Shown one piece after another: positions 7,972 through 16,607 of a stretch of 64,000 nucleotides of DNA. Both the position numbers and the translations under genes were made by a program. The notes under the pieces are model-generated. The model worked only from the letters and a program-made list of their open reading frames with translations. It was not told where the DNA came from and searched no databases. The stretch is from NCBI RefSeq assembly GCF_001418085.1, contig NZ_LIQH01000042.1, positions 20,534 through 84,533 of the forward strand, given 5' to 3'. Positions within the stretch are counted from its first letter, which is position 1. Each line of letters opens with the position of its first letter. The stretch is from Lacinutrix algicola (lineage in GTDB: Bacteria > Bacteroidota > Bacteroidia > Flavobacteriales > Flavobacteriaceae).

Positions 7972-10125
7972 ATGAAGTCTTTTATAGCCATTTTCATCAC
8001 ACTAATCAGTTTACAGCTTTCAGCGCAAACCTCTATCAACGGAACAATTACAGACGTAAAAAATAATCCAATAGAAGGTGCAAATGTATATCTTGATGGT
8101 ACTTACGATGGAGCCACTACAAACGCAGAAGGACAATTTAGTTTTAAAACGACCGAAAGCGACACACAAACGTTAACCGTGTCTTATATTTCTTTCGAGA
8201 CCTATATGATGTCAAGCGACGTTTCTACTTTAAACAGTCTAAAAATCACCTTACGAGACGATGTAAATGCACTCGATACCGTAGTGCTTTCTGCAGGAAC
8301 TTTTTCGGCAGGAGACAATAGTAAAGTTTCAGCTTTAACGTCTATGGATGTGGTTACTACAGCGAGCGCACTTGGCGATTTTGTTGGTGCATTGCAAACA
8401 TTACCAGGAACGACAACCGTTGCCGAAGATGGTAGACTGTTTGTTAGAGGTGGTGAAGCCGAAGAAACCCAAATATTTATAGATGGTATTCGTGTGTTTA
8501 CACCCTACACACCATCAGCAAATAATACTCCAACTCGCGGACGCTATTCGCCATTGTTATTCGATGGTATTACTTTTTCTACAGGTGGTTATAGTGCAGA
8601 ATATGGTCAAGCTTTATCAAGCGTATTACTTTTAAGTACTATCGACGAGCCTACTCAAGAAAAAACCGATATCGGTATTATGTCGCTTGGCGCTACACTT
8701 GGTAACACACAAAAGTGGGAGCGAAGCTCGTTAAGTGTAAATGCATCGTATATAAATTTAGCACCTTATCAGGCGATTTTTAACGATAGAAACCAATGGC
8801 ACAAACCTTTCGAGACTATTTCTGGAGAAGCAGTTTATAGATATAAAACTAATAATGGCATGTTGAAATTGTATTCGGCTTTCGATAAAAGTAATTTTGA
8901 ATTAACCCAAGAGGATATTAATAATCCTGAAGGTTTATGTTTTAAACTAGATAATTCTAATCTTTATCTTAATGGTTCTTACACTGAAAAACTAAAAAAC
9001 AGATGGACATTGGCATCAGGAATTAGTTATACACATGCTAAAAACAAAGTGAATATTAATGCCGATGCTATCGATGATACCGAAAAATCAATCCACGCAA
9101 AGCTTAAACTTCGCAAAAGCTTTAACAACCGCTTTAAATTAAATTTTGGTGCAGAGTATTTTACAACTCATTTTAGCGAAATGTTCCAAAATGAAACTAT
9201 ACAGCCTCTAGATTACGGTTTTAAAAATAATATCTCTGCTGCTTTTACAGAAGTCGATGTTATTTTCTCTAAAAAACTAGCCTTAAAAGCAGGATTGCGT
9301 GCAGAATATAGCGAGCTTTTTAAAGAAGCGACTATAGCACCAAGATTCTCTTTAGCTTATAAAACAGGAGCTAAAAGCCAAGTGTCTTTAGCATATGGCG
9401 ATTTTTATCAAAACCCAAACTCTAGTATTTTAAAGTTTGAGCAAAACTTAGAAGCACAGCAAACACAACATTATATTTTAAACTACCAATACAATAATGA
9501 TGGTCGGATTTTTAGAGCTGAAACGTATTATAAAAACTATAACAACCTAATTAAATACGATACAGAGTTTGCAAGTTTCGATGCAAATTATAATAATTCC
9601 GGTAACGGATTTGCTAAAGGATTAGATCTCTTTTATCGTGATAATAAGAGTATAAAAAATATAGACTATTGGGTAAGTTACTCGTATTTAGATACAGAAC
9701 GCGATTATAACAACTATACCCAAGCAGCACAGCCTAATTTTGCAAACAAGCACAATGTATCTGTGGTTGGAAAATACTGGGTAGAAAACTGGAAAAGTCA
9801 AGTGGGTTTTAGTTACGCTTATGCTTCAGGTAGAACTTATACTAACCCGAACGAAGATGGTTTTTTAAACGCAAAGACTCAAAGTTACAATAGTTTAAGC
9901 CTTAATTGGGCATATTTATTAAGTCCGCAGAAAATTCTATATTTCTCTGTAAATAATGCCTTAGGTTTTAAAAATGTAAACGGTTATCAATATGCAAACA
10001 CACCAGATATTAATAATAATTTTGCCAGACGTGCTTTAAAACCTGCTGCAGATCAATTCTTCTTTGTAGGTTTCTTTTGGACTATTAGTGAAAACGGAAC
10101 TGATAACCAGTTGGATAATTTGTAA
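7972..10125 (+). CDS. TonB-dependent outer-membrane receptor with carboxypeptidase-like N-domain
   Basis: 717 residues from the ATG at 7972 (MKSFIAIFITLISLQLSAQ, a clean signal peptide); an earlier in-frame ATG is less likely. Residues ~20-110 form a CarboxypepD_reg-like domain (INGTITDVKNNPIEGANVYL). Residues ~115-225 form a plug domain with FVRGGEAEETQIFIDGIRV, and the rest is beta-barrel ending in an aromatic residue pattern. It is shorter than SusC proteins and has no SusD neighbour, so a polysaccharide system is unlikely. Family role: energy-dependent uptake of a large or scarce ligand. The substrate cannot be inferred. A CATCTTTG element ~35 bp upstream resembles a -7 box. Confidence 0.88.
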   Translation: MKSFIAIFITLISLQLSAQTSINGTITDVKNNPIEGANVYLDGTYDGATTNAEGQFSFKTTESDTQTLTVSYISFETYMMSSDVSTLNSLKITLRDDVNALDTVVLSAGTFSAGDNSKVSALTSMDVVTTASALGDFVGALQTLPGTTTVAEDGRLFVRGGEAEETQIFIDGIRVFTPYTPSANNTPTRGRYSPLLFDGITFSTGGYSAEYGQALSSVLLLSTIDEPTQEKTDIGIMSLGATLGNTQKWERSSLSVNASYINLAPYQAIFNDRNQWHKPFETISGEAVYRYKTNNGMLKLYSAFDKSNFELTQEDINNPEGLCFKLDNSNLYLNGSYTEKLKNRWTLASGISYTHAKNKVNINADAIDDTEKSIHAKLKLRKSFNNRFKLNFGAEYFTTHFSEMFQNETIQPLDYGFKNNISAAFTEVDVIFSKKLALKAGLRAEYSELFKEATIAPRFSLAYKTGAKSQVSLAYGDFYQNPNSSILKFEQNLEAQQTQHYILNYQYNNDGRIFRAETYYKNYNNLIKYDTEFASFDANYNNSGNGFAKGLDLFYRDNKSIKNIDYWVSYSYLDTERDYNNYTQAAQPNFANKHNVSVVGKYWVENWKSQVGFSYAYASGRTYTNPNEDGFLNAKTQSYNSLSLNWAYLLSPQKILYFSVNNALGFKNVNGYQYANTPDINNNFARRALKPAADQFFFVGFFWTISENGTDNQLDNL

Positions 10126-10183
10126 GAATATTACAGATTTACTTTAATTGTATCAAATTCTTGAAGGTTTTACTATCATACAC

Positions 10184-10909
10184 CTATCCTTGTTCAAAAA
10201 TAATATTTCTTTCAGTATTTTTCTTATACATGTTCTTAGGAGTAATCTCTTTGTTTACAGTTGAAGAATAGTTTTTACTATTTGGGTTTAAAATATAATC
10301 TAGTTGATGTTCAATCATTTTTTCAAAAGGAATAAGGAAGTCTTTAGTTTCACATTGTTCTAAATCACCTTCTTTAAGTAAGTTTAATACAGTATAAACA
10401 GACTCAATTGTACTAAGGCAAAGAGACTCTGGTTGTTGCTTGATAATAAACTTTGATTTTATTTTATTGTCAAAACTTACTCTTTTTAGCTTTTGCAAGT
10501 TCTTACTTAGTTTAAGCATTTTACGAGCGCAAGGCCATGTGCCATCAATAAGAAAGATGTTTGGATTATTACCCATAAAAGAATTCATTTCAGAACTTTT
10601 ACTCATAGATAGGTTGAAATTATCTTTTCCGGGATAAAGTAAAAATGAAGGACTATTTTCCTGAGCCAATATTTTATTTACACGATTGTTATTAGTAAAA
10701 TCGACACCAACTATAATTTCTGAATTTTCAAGTTGAAGGTTCGTTATGTGTCCAGTACCGTTTTTTTCTTTTTTGTACTCTTTTGGGTGCATAAGAATTA
10801 TAAAACGAGTTTTAGTCTGTAAAGGGCTAATGTGTTTGCAAATACATGTACTTGAAGGTCTCATGCATTTGTAGCATGTTATTCTTGGTTTTTTTATTTC
10901 TACTTGCAA
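10184..10909 (-). CDS. DTW-domain protein, probable tRNA aminocarboxypropyltransferase (TapT/Tuaw type)
   Basis: 241 residues. The N-terminal zinc-like cluster is CYKCMRPSSTCIC near residues 12-24. Then comes the SPOUT-like core with FIILMHPKEYKKEKNGTGHI near 37-56 and FLIDGTWPCARKML near residue 118, where DGTW stands for the DTW signature. The segment LCLSTIESVYTVLNLL near 165 is also typical. Known family members add the aminocarboxypropyl group of S-adenosylmethionine to uridine in tRNA. The last ~25 residues are a charged tail outside the domain. It faces the TonB receptor gene convergently. It precedes, in transcription sense, nothing of related function. Confidence 0.82.
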   Translation of the reverse strand: MQVEIKKPRITCYKCMRPSSTCICKHISPLQTKTRFIILMHPKEYKKEKNGTGHITNLQLENSEIIVGVDFTNNNRVNKILAQENSPSFLLYPGKDNFNLSMSKSSEMNSFMGNNPNIFLIDGTWPCARKMLKLSKNLQKLKRVSFDNKIKSKFIIKQQPESLCLSTIESVYTVLNLLKEGDLEQCETKDFLIPFEKMIEHQLDYILNPNSKNYSSTVNKEITPKNMYKKNTERNIIFEQG

Positions 10910-10932
10910 GTTGGCTCTTTTATTTTTTTTAG

Positions 10933-11052
10933 ACGGTTATAACTGTATGGCTAGGCACGTAATGTAACAAATAAAAATTGAATAAAAAATACAGTGATGA
11001 CTTTCGTAATTAAGATAAAACTTAGTCCTTAATTACCAGTTAAGATGAGGAA
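10933..11052 (-). repeat. Eroded att-like palindromic repeat (type A)
   Basis: Traces of the array repeat remain in order: AACTGTATGGC, then GTAATGTAACAAATAAAAATTG and GACTTTCGTAA, matching the left arm, middle and post-hairpin segment of intact type A repeats. The right arm and the GTT end are no longer recognisable. This places the former left limit of the cassette array near 10.9 kb. Confidence 0.55.
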
Positions 11053-11112
11053 ATAGAAATAAAACTATTACAAGCTAATTTTAGAGTGTTAAGTAAAGTT
11101 GTTATAAGATTC

Positions 11113-11643
11113 TTAAATTAATTCTATTGTATCAATTATAAGTTTAAAGTTTTCATCTTTTTTATTTCCAACTAAAAACACGATTTGCTCTATAAAATCA
11201 TGTGAAAAATTAGGAGCATTTAATCGTTTACCTCGAAAAGAAGGATACATATCTTTCAAAGCTATTTCAATATCTTCCCATTTATTTGAAGTAGAAAACG
11301 TAGTGATATAGGAATAATAATTTCCTGAATTATCTTTAACTCTAAATTGATAATCTTTACCATCTCCTTTTAACTTGATTTTTATTTTCTTGTAATTTTT
11401 TACTTCAGTTTTATTACAGTTATATTGAACTGATGAGAAACCTCCATTATTTTCTAAAGACACATGTCCTTCAAAAACTCCAAATCCGTCAGAGTTGAGT
11501 TTAAATTGGCTTGATGATCTTCCGCCCATTACCACATCGTCAACAACATTCCATTTTTGAACGTCTGAATCTTTATTAAAATCAAAAATCATTTTAGAAT
11601 TCATTCCTTGTAAAAAAAATAATATACACATCAAATATTTCAT
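11113..11643 (-). CDS. CIA30-family protein (complex I intermediate-associated protein 30 domain)
   Basis: 176 residues with a short signal-like N-terminus. The hallmark WNVVDDVVMGGRSSSQF lies near residues 31-47, followed by the GFSSVQYN strand and RVKDNSGNYYSYITTF. A beta-sandwich C-terminus ends PNFSHDFIEQIVFLVGNK. This is the CIA30/NDUFAF1 fold, which in eukaryotes assists complex I assembly; in bacteria the role is unknown and the fold resembles a carbohydrate-binding module. It lies in the decayed tail of the cassette array, so it may be an old cassette gene. Confidence 0.8.
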   Translation of the reverse strand: MKYLMCILFFLQGMNSKMIFDFNKDSDVQKWNVVDDVVMGGRSSSQFKLNSDGFGVFEGHVSLENNGGFSSVQYNCNKTEVKNYKKIKIKLKGDGKDYQFRVKDNSGNYYSYITTFSTSNKWEDIEIALKDMYPSFRGKRLNAPNFSHDFIEQIVFLVGNKKDENFKLIIDTIELI

Positions 11644-11754
11644 TACCCAAGTATAATTTGTTTAATAATATTTGTATAAATTTAAACAAAATAATAATTG
11701 ATTGAGAATTAATTCAGATAATTTTACTTTCTTCTAATTATATATGAATTTATT

Positions 11755-11847
11755 TCACTTTTCCATTTGTAAATCTGGTCGAGTAGAAGCGTTCGATTTT
11801 ATTTTAATATCCTTTTTACAAGATTTGCAATATGTGTGTAAATTCAT
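11755..11847 (-). pseudogene. Truncated remnant of a small cysteine-containing protein gene
   Basis: A minus-strand frame from ATG at 11845-11847 encodes 30 residues beginning MNLHTYCKSCKKDIKIKSNA and then stops. It resembles the N-terminus of a small flavobacterial protein family with a CxxC pair, which I recall being longer and carrying a second CxxC further on. Here only the first part survives. The rest of the 11644-11884 gap is AT-rich with nothing else recognisable. Confidence 0.4.
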
Positions 11848-11884
11848 TTTTTGTTTTAACTCTATAATTATTAAAAAACCGGAA

Positions 11885-12658
11885 TTATTCTTTTATGTTG
11901 TTATAGCTAGTTTTTCCTTTTTTGTTCTTTCCCCAAGCAATAACTTTTACTCCTTTTGAGTATTGAATTTTGTTGGGTTTGTTTTTGATTAGTTTGTTAA
12001 ATCTCGGATAATTAAACTCTAAATTTTTCAAGTCAAGTTCATTAATTGACCATTCTAAATGATGAATTTCAAATTCGTTTATTGAATTTTCTGTATCTTG
12101 AAAAAGAGCATATCTTTCAGTTAACCACTTTTCTAACTCCGTTTTTTTTGTAGATCTTTTTCCAATTTCAAATTGTATATTCAATTTGTCATTAAACTCC
12201 GAGTTATAAGATTTGTATTGGTTTTTAGTTCTTTTTATTTTTGAAAATCTATAAGGAAGTTCAGACATTGTTTTCGCAATTTCGCACGATAAACTTTTTC
12301 CACCTTCAATGCTTAAAAAATACACTCCAGTTTTGTTATTTAATTTTACATAAGTTCGAATATTAATTTCATCAAAATTTGAAATGAGTGGGAAAGCAGG
12401 TAAATTTTTAGGTCTTATGTTTTCCATAGTAAAAGCAACTACGGAAATCCAAGGTTTTCCTTCAAAAAGGTCAATTTCGAGTTCCTTTGGAATAAATTTT
12501 TTCAATTCGGATAATTCCACTTGCCAATGAAGAAATATTGCATTATTCCACTCTTGATAAAATTTCCAATTTTCATTTGGCATTTTCCAAGGTCTGTGTT
12601 CTGTTGTATTTAGTATCTCTCGAATTGTCATTTCTCTAATACGTTGCAAAGTTTTCAT
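11885..12658 (-). CDS. DUF2071 family protein
   Basis: 257 residues. The sequence after residue ~18 (TEHRPWKMP, FLHWQVELSELKKFIPKELEIDLFEGK, WISVVAFTMENIRPKNLPAFP, NEINIRTYV-like) is the DUF2071/YqjF signature: a domain about 230 residues long with no established enzymatic role, related in fold to acetoacetate decarboxylase. The start at residue 10 (MTIREIL) is equally possible. Cytosolic. A worn half-repeat abuts its 5' end, so it is probably the last or second-last recognisable passenger of the array tail. Confidence 0.78.
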   Translation of the reverse strand: MKTLQRIREMTIREILNTTEHRPWKMPNENWKFYQEWNNAIFLHWQVELSELKKFIPKELEIDLFEGKPWISVVAFTMENIRPKNLPAFPLISNFDEINIRTYVKLNNKTGVYFLSIEGGKSLSCEIAKTMSELPYRFSKIKRTKNQYKSYNSEFNDKLNIQFEIGKRSTKKTELEKWLTERYALFQDTENSINEFEIHHLEWSINELDLKNLEFNYPRFNKLIKNKPNKIQYSKGVKVIAWGKNKKGKTSYNNIKE

Positions 12659-12667
12659 CTATATTAA

Positions 12668-12710
12668 ATGCCCAGAGACCAAGCAATTAATTGTATAAGG
12701 TAATGTTAAA
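12668..12710 (-). repeat. Half att-like repeat (right arm only)
   Basis: GACCAAGCAATTAATTGTATAAGGTAATGTT matches the right arm of intact repeats (compare GACCAAGCAATTAAATATATACGGTGTT at 16568-16596). The left arm and central hairpin are missing. It marks the 3' boundary of the cassette holding the next gene. Confidence 0.6.
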
Positions 12711-12718
12711 TCGAATTT

Positions 12719-13309
12719 TTATTTTAATGTATTCATTCTCATTCTTTCTTCATGTGCTTTTTGTTGTAATTCTTTATTTTCTGGATCTTTCATTAGTTTT
12801 TTTTCTGCCTCAACATATTCAGGGAAATCTCTATTTCGCATTTCTAATATTTTTTCAGTAGATAAAAAATAAAGAGATGCTCCAATAACTCCGAACATTA
12901 TTAGTCTGGTTAAGAGATTAGAATAATAAGTGCTTTTTGAATTTATACTTTTATAAATTACGATTGCTAATATTGGTAATAAACCACATAAACTTATTAA
13001 TAAACCTTGATTGGCAAATGGCCAACGTTGAAATTTAAATAGCGAGTATATGCTTAAAAATGATAAAATAAAGCCTGTAAAAATTCCACCTAAAATTCTT
13101 AAAGTACTTATTCCTTTGTAAGAATCTTTTTTAAAAATAGACCTCAATCTTACATTGTTTAACAATGCAAAACCAAATCCGAAATACATCATCGATAATA
13201 CTAAAATTAGAAGTGTAATAGTTATATTAAAATACGGCAAAGTGAAGAATAATCTAACTAACATTAGAATTATAATTAATCCTCCAAGAATTTTTTCAGT
13301 TTGTTTCAT
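12719..13309 (-). CDS. Cassette gene: multi-pass membrane protein of unknown function
   Basis: 196 residues with five or six hydrophobic helices between residues 7 and 150, then a charged ~45-residue C-terminal tail rich in Glu, Lys and Arg (EAEKKLMKDPENKELQQKAH). I recognise no family. It is bounded by a half repeat on the left and a heavily worn repeat on the right and is therefore an old array passenger. No catalytic motif is seen; the frame is intact. Confidence 0.6.
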   Translation of the reverse strand: MKQTEKILGGLIIILMLVRLFFTLPYFNITITLLILVLSMMYFGFGFALLNNVRLRSIFKKDSYKGISTLRILGGIFTGFILSFLSIYSLFKFQRWPFANQGLLISLCGLLPILAIVIYKSINSKSTYYSNLLTRLIMFGVIGASLYFLSTEKILEMRNRDFPEYVEAEKKLMKDPENKELQQKAHEERMRMNTLK

Positions 13310-13316
13310 ATGTTTG

Positions 13317-13412
13317 CTAACTTTTTTTTATAAATTTAGTTGCATTCCTTAAGAGCTAAATTGCAATTGAGATTAAAAAATTAAAGATTTTTAAATTCAC
13401 TATAAAGGTTAG
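13317..13412 (-). repeat. Strongly eroded att-like repeat
   Basis: After TTTGCTAAC there are traces of a GTTGC segment, AGAGCTAAATTGCAATT and ACTATAAAGGTTAG, which correspond in order to outer stem, arm and TATACGGTGTTAG end of intact copies. Identity is low and the call depends on position between two cassette genes. Confidence 0.4.
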
Positions 13413-13429
13413 TTTTTTGGATACTCAAT

Positions 13430-13612
13430 TTAATTTTTGTGCTTTTCTTTTTTAGTATTGAAAATTGAAATTAATGTTACTATAATAACTATCGAAGATA
13501 AAATAAGTGACCAAATTGTCTTTGATTCCGAGATATTAGAAAAATCTAAATTTAGGATGCTTAAAATACTTGCAATTATTATAACTATTGACAAAAAGTT
13601 TCTTTTATTCAT
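13430..13612 (-). CDS. Cassette gene: small two-helix membrane protein
   Basis: 60 residues (MNKRNFLSIVIIIASILSI start) with two hydrophobic helices at about 6-22 and 34-51 and a basic C-terminus. It lies on the array strand between two worn repeats, as expected for a very short cassette gene. An overlapping plus-strand frame has no such context. No family is recognised. Confidence 0.5.
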   Translation of the reverse strand: MNKRNFLSIVIIIASILSILNLDFSNISESKTIWSLILSSIVIIVTLISIFNTKKEKHKN

Positions 13613-13663
13613 TTTTCTTTGTTTTCAATTAAATTTTATTCTGCCAATAGAATTGTTACGGTT

Positions 13664-13767
13664 AACATAAGTATGGCTGACTGTTTATGTTTGAGGAATT
13701 TCAGATGCTGCAAACATGCAAAAATCTTTTGATTAAACACTAAACCGTAATTATTTTATACGATGTT
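13664..13767 (-). repeat. Eroded att-like repeat, type B (E1)
   Basis: Recognisable pieces in order: AACATAAGTATGG, TTTATGTTTGAGGAATTTC, CAAACATGCAAAAATC, TTTTGATTAAACACTAAACC and TTATACGATGTT, matching intact type B copies such as 19403-19526. The right end opens the next cassette with GTTGTGCACAG, whose partner at 14376-14386 has two mismatches. Confidence 0.7.
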
Positions 13768-14346
13768 GTGCACAGTTTTTTTTCTTTTTATTATTTCAAA
13801 AATCCCCAAAGTTAAAATTGCAATTATAAATCCTTGTAGAAAAATCATTCCAATTCCGAATGAGAGTAAGTCTATTAATTCAACATTTCTATTAACAAAT
13901 TCGCCATTTTTATTATTAGTCAAGTAATCTCGATGAAAACTAGTTACAATTATTATAAAACGCTCAAAATATATTCCGCTTTTCATTCCAAATGCGACTA
14001 AAAGTACGTACCAATATTTTGACGCCAATTTTTTAATGAATAAAGAAAAAGGTAAAATTAAAGCAGATACAAACATTATCCAATATGCCCAAGCGTAAGG
14101 GCCAGTTGCTCTATTAATAAAAGCGTATTCTTTAGGTTTTTCAGTCATTGCCATTGCAATGAGATAGAAAGACCAAGCAATTATTGCATAGAAGATAATT
14201 GTCCAACGCATTAAATTTAGTGCTTTTTTTGTTTCAAATCGGTTTTTGAAAATTAGTTTGACAAGAATTAAAGTCAGAATTATTGGAATCAGACAGAGAA
14301 TCAAATTCGCATCAATCATTTCAATAATTCTATTATACAACTCCAT
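13756..14346 (-). CDS. Cassette gene: five-helix membrane protein of unknown function
   Basis: 196 residues, with hydrophobic helices near 14-32, 47-66, 84-104, 112-130 and 158-182. The segment GPYAWAYWIMFVSALILPF faintly recalls NrfD/PsrC membrane subunits, but nothing else supports that. The frame runs through the cassette terminus into the repeat: the last codons (HNIV and TAA) are read from the CACAACATCGTATAA of the repeat itself. So the repeat supplies the stop codon. The gene fills its cassette and has no partner gene. Confidence 0.6.
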   Translation of the reverse strand: MELYNRIIEMIDANLILCLIPIILTLILVKLIFKNRFETKKALNLMRWTIIFYAIIAWSFYLIAMAMTEKPKEYAFINRATGPYAWAYWIMFVSALILPFSLFIKKLASKYWYVLLVAFGMKSGIYFERFIIIVTSFHRDYLTNNKNGEFVNRNVELIDLLSFGIGMIFLQGFIIAILTLGIFEIIKRKKTVHNIV

Positions 14347-14383
14347 TTTTTGTTTTTCCTAGATCGCTACTCAAATTGTTCAC

Positions 14384-14506
14384 AGCGTTTATGTATATGA
14401 TTTGTTGCGTATTTAAACACTAAATTTAGCAAATAAAAACCGAATAGAAAATCCGCGAGGGTTTTCGTAAGGAAGCTACAACTAGCAATAAATTATATAC
14501 GGTGTT
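14384..14506 (-). repeat. att-like palindromic repeat, type A (E2)
   Basis: Outer arms GTATATGATTTGTTGCG and AGCAATAAATTATATAC pair with a bulge; the central hairpin is GAAAATCCGCGAGGGTTTTC. The left end closes the preceding cassette with a worn TTCACAGC. The right end opens the next with GTTACCTACA. Confidence 0.85.
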
Positions 14507-14508
14507 AC

Positions 14509-15372
14509 CTACAGTATTTTGGGTTTTTTATAAAAATCATTTAAGTTATTTGTGTAAAGATAATTAGTCATTTTGTGTTTTATTTGAAAAACAGCCGGTT
14601 CTTTTGCATTTAAAGGGACTAACATTAATTTACTTTTGTTACGACAATTTATTCTGTTTTTTGAAGAATCAAAACTTACATCAAAATAGTAAAGGTATTT
14701 TGCAACCCAATTAACTTGACCAATAGCTTTTTCTTTATCTATGAAACCATTTTGATTTCTTAATTCAATTGCTTGTTTGTTTTCGATAATTGCTTTTTGA
14801 TATTCAACAGCATTTAGTGGAACTCCATTTAAGTAAGGAATATAATTAATTTGAGCATCCATAAAGACCCATTTTTTTAAATCTGGGATATAAGCTTCAG
14901 AAACTACGTGTCCAGCTCCATATTTTGTTGTTTCCACATCTTTAGTCTTTAAACCTAAAGTTCTTGTTGGAATACTAATAGAATTTAATGTTGCTGAAAG
15001 TACTATTCCATATTCTACACATCTAAATTGTTCTCCGTTATTTGCTTGTTCTAAAATATATAAAGCATTACTTTCTTTAGGTTTATTGTTTCCATTGTGT
15101 TTCCACTGACTGTGAGTCCAATTCATTAAAATAAGTGCTTTATCTATATCATTTTTAGAATCTGAAATCATTGAATCAAAATGATATTTTTCGTTTAATT
15201 CAATAAGGTTAGTATTCGTTTTTGGATCAGGGAAGATAAGTTCACAACTTAACTTACTTTCATTTTGATCGAAAGCAATTTTATAAATTTGTTTTAATGG
15301 TGAGTTATTGTTTTTACAGCTAATTGTTCCTATGAAAATAAGGATTATGAATAAGTATGTAATTTTTCTCAT
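14509..15372 (-). CDS. Cassette gene: transglutaminase-like lipoprotein
   Basis: 287 residues with a lipoprotein signal (IGTISC). The central region holds a transglutaminase-like catalytic triad in the right order: Cys in EQFRCVEYGIVLSATLNSI near residue 116, His in YGAGHVVSEAY near 153, Asp in KKWVFMDAQ near 172. The domain is preceded by ALILMNWTHSQWKHNG, the usual helix of the family. Members are cysteine proteases, amidases or cross-linking enzymes; this one would act on the outer face of a membrane. It fills the cassette alone. The stop lies 3 bp inside the cassette left end. Confidence 0.8.
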   Translation of the reverse strand: MRKITYLFIILIFIGTISCKNNNSPLKQIYKIAFDQNESKLSCELIFPDPKTNTNLIELNEKYHFDSMISDSKNDIDKALILMNWTHSQWKHNGNNKPKESNALYILEQANNGEQFRCVEYGIVLSATLNSISIPTRTLGLKTKDVETTKYGAGHVVSEAYIPDLKKWVFMDAQINYIPYLNGVPLNAVEYQKAIIENKQAIELRNQNGFIDKEKAIGQVNWVAKYLYYFDVSFDSSKNRINCRNKSKLMLVPLNAKEPAVFQIKHKMTNYLYTNNLNDFYKKPKIL

Positions 15373-15381
15373 ATTGTAGGC

Positions 15382-15504
15382 AACGTTTATGTCTATGGTT
15401 AGTTGCGTGTTTAAACACTAAATTTAGCAAATAAAAACCGAATAGAAAATCCGCGAGGGTTTTCGTAAGCAAGCTACAACTAGCAACAAATTATATACGG
15501 TGTT
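15382..15504 (-). repeat. att-like palindromic repeat, type A (E3)
   Basis: Central hairpin GAAAATCCGCGAGGGTTTTC; right arm ACTAGCAACAAATTATATAC. The left end closes with TGTAGGCAAC (one mismatch to its partner GTTACCTACA at 14504). The right end opens GTTACCACAC. Confidence 0.9.
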
Positions 15505-15529
15505 ACCACACGTTTTTATTCCGATTTTG

Positions 15530-16459
15530 CTATTCTAAAATCCAATTTATTAAATTATCTGTATCAACGATTGACCAACTATGTGGATTTCTATCGCCAT
15601 CGTTTTGGTAGCCTTTTTCTTTTGTTTGAATCAACTCTACATTATTCCAATTCCTATCATTTAATAGCTCATTGGTTTTTTGAAGTATGTAAGCATTTGT
15701 GCTTTCAAAGTCAGTCTGTCTATTTTCTTTCCACCAAAGTGTATCAGGTTCAGTATAGAAACGTAGTTTTTTGTTTTTTAGTTTTTTGATATTATCTATA
15801 TTATTAGTTTTAATAGTAAGTGGCGAAACTTTTTGAATGTTGATAAGCAATGAATCTTTCCCTCCAAACTCTTCTTCAAAATAATTGATTATCCATTTTG
15901 GTTCTGCAAGACGTTCTTCAGAAAAGTCTTTTCGAACAATGTCTTTTTGAGAACTTTCGTAAAGTGCATATAAGTCAATTGGTGAGTCAATGACAAAAAC
16001 ACCTTTTGGTTTTAATAATGAATTGGTTTTGGATAGATAATCTGAAAGACTTAAAGCTACGGTTCCACCAATAGACATACCTCCAATAAAAGTATTACCT
16101 GTTTTTAAGTTGTTATCTTTAATTGCTTTTAGTATTAAATTTGACAACTGTTCCGAATCACCTTTTTCAATCCATAAGTGTCTGCCAAAATTCATTAAGA
16201 GTACCGAAATACCTTTTTCTGTTGCCTTCTCAACAATTTTAAAATCTCGCTTAGTTTCTTTTGAAGTAGAACCACCACCTGGAAATACAATTAATAATGC
16301 TTTTGATTCACTTGATTTTATGAGTTCATAATCATCATTTTGAATAGTTGTGATTTCGTTTTTTTCAGCGTCTATTTTTTTTGACTTATTTTTACAGCTA
16401 ATTACAAGAATTAACAATAATAGAATTCCAAAATTTGTTATGTGTTTGTAATGTTTCAT
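15530..16459 (-). CDS. Cassette gene: alpha/beta-hydrolase lipoprotein
   Basis: 309 residues with a lipoprotein signal (LLLILVISC). The alpha/beta-hydrolase features are the oxyanion-type LIVFPGGGSTSKETK near residue 55, the nucleophile elbow GGMSIGGTVALSLS near residue 128 (Ser in GMSIG), an acid candidate in the EPDTLWWKE region near 238, and a C-terminal PHSWSIVDTDN that may give the catalytic His near residue 294. The substrate is unknown; esterase or peptidase-like activity in the periplasm is plausible. Single-gene cassette. Confidence 0.75.
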   Translation of the reverse strand: MKHYKHITNFGILLLLILVISCKNKSKKIDAEKNEITTIQNDDYELIKSSESKALLIVFPGGGSTSKETKRDFKIVEKATEKGISVLLMNFGRHLWIEKGDSEQLSNLILKAIKDNNLKTGNTFIGGMSIGGTVALSLSDYLSKTNSLLKPKGVFVIDSPIDLYALYESSQKDIVRKDFSEERLAEPKWIINYFEEEFGGKDSLLINIQKVSPLTIKTNNIDNIKKLKNKKLRFYTEPDTLWWKENRQTDFESTNAYILQKTNELLNDRNWNNVELIQTKEKGYQNDGDRNPHSWSIVDTDNLINWILE

Positions 16460-16471
16460 TATATGTGTGGT

Positions 16472-16596
16472 AATGTTGATGTGTATGGTTAGTTGCGTGG
16501 TTAAGCAACTAAGTTCGCAAACAAATCACAGATAGAAAATTCCAGCGGAATTTTCGTAAGGCGGCAGTGACCAAGCAATTAAATATATACGGTGTT
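16472..16596 (-). repeat. att-like palindromic repeat, type A variant (E4)
   Basis: Central hairpin GAAAATTCCAGCGGAATTTTC, a perfect stem that differs on both sides from the common version. The middle segment reads AATCACAGATAG rather than AAAACCGAATAG. It closes GTGTGGTAAT and opens GTTGCCAACT. Confidence 0.9.
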
Positions 16597-16607
16597 GCCA
16601 ACTGTTT

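Noticed and set aside
13437..13670. Plus-strand 77-codon frame overlapping the small membrane gene
   Set aside because: It runs against array orientation into a worn repeat, and the minus-strand frame has the better two-helix structure.
13756..14346. NrfD/PsrC-like redox membrane subunit
   Set aside because: Only one short aromatic segment is similar; length and helix count do not fit and no redox partner is nearby.
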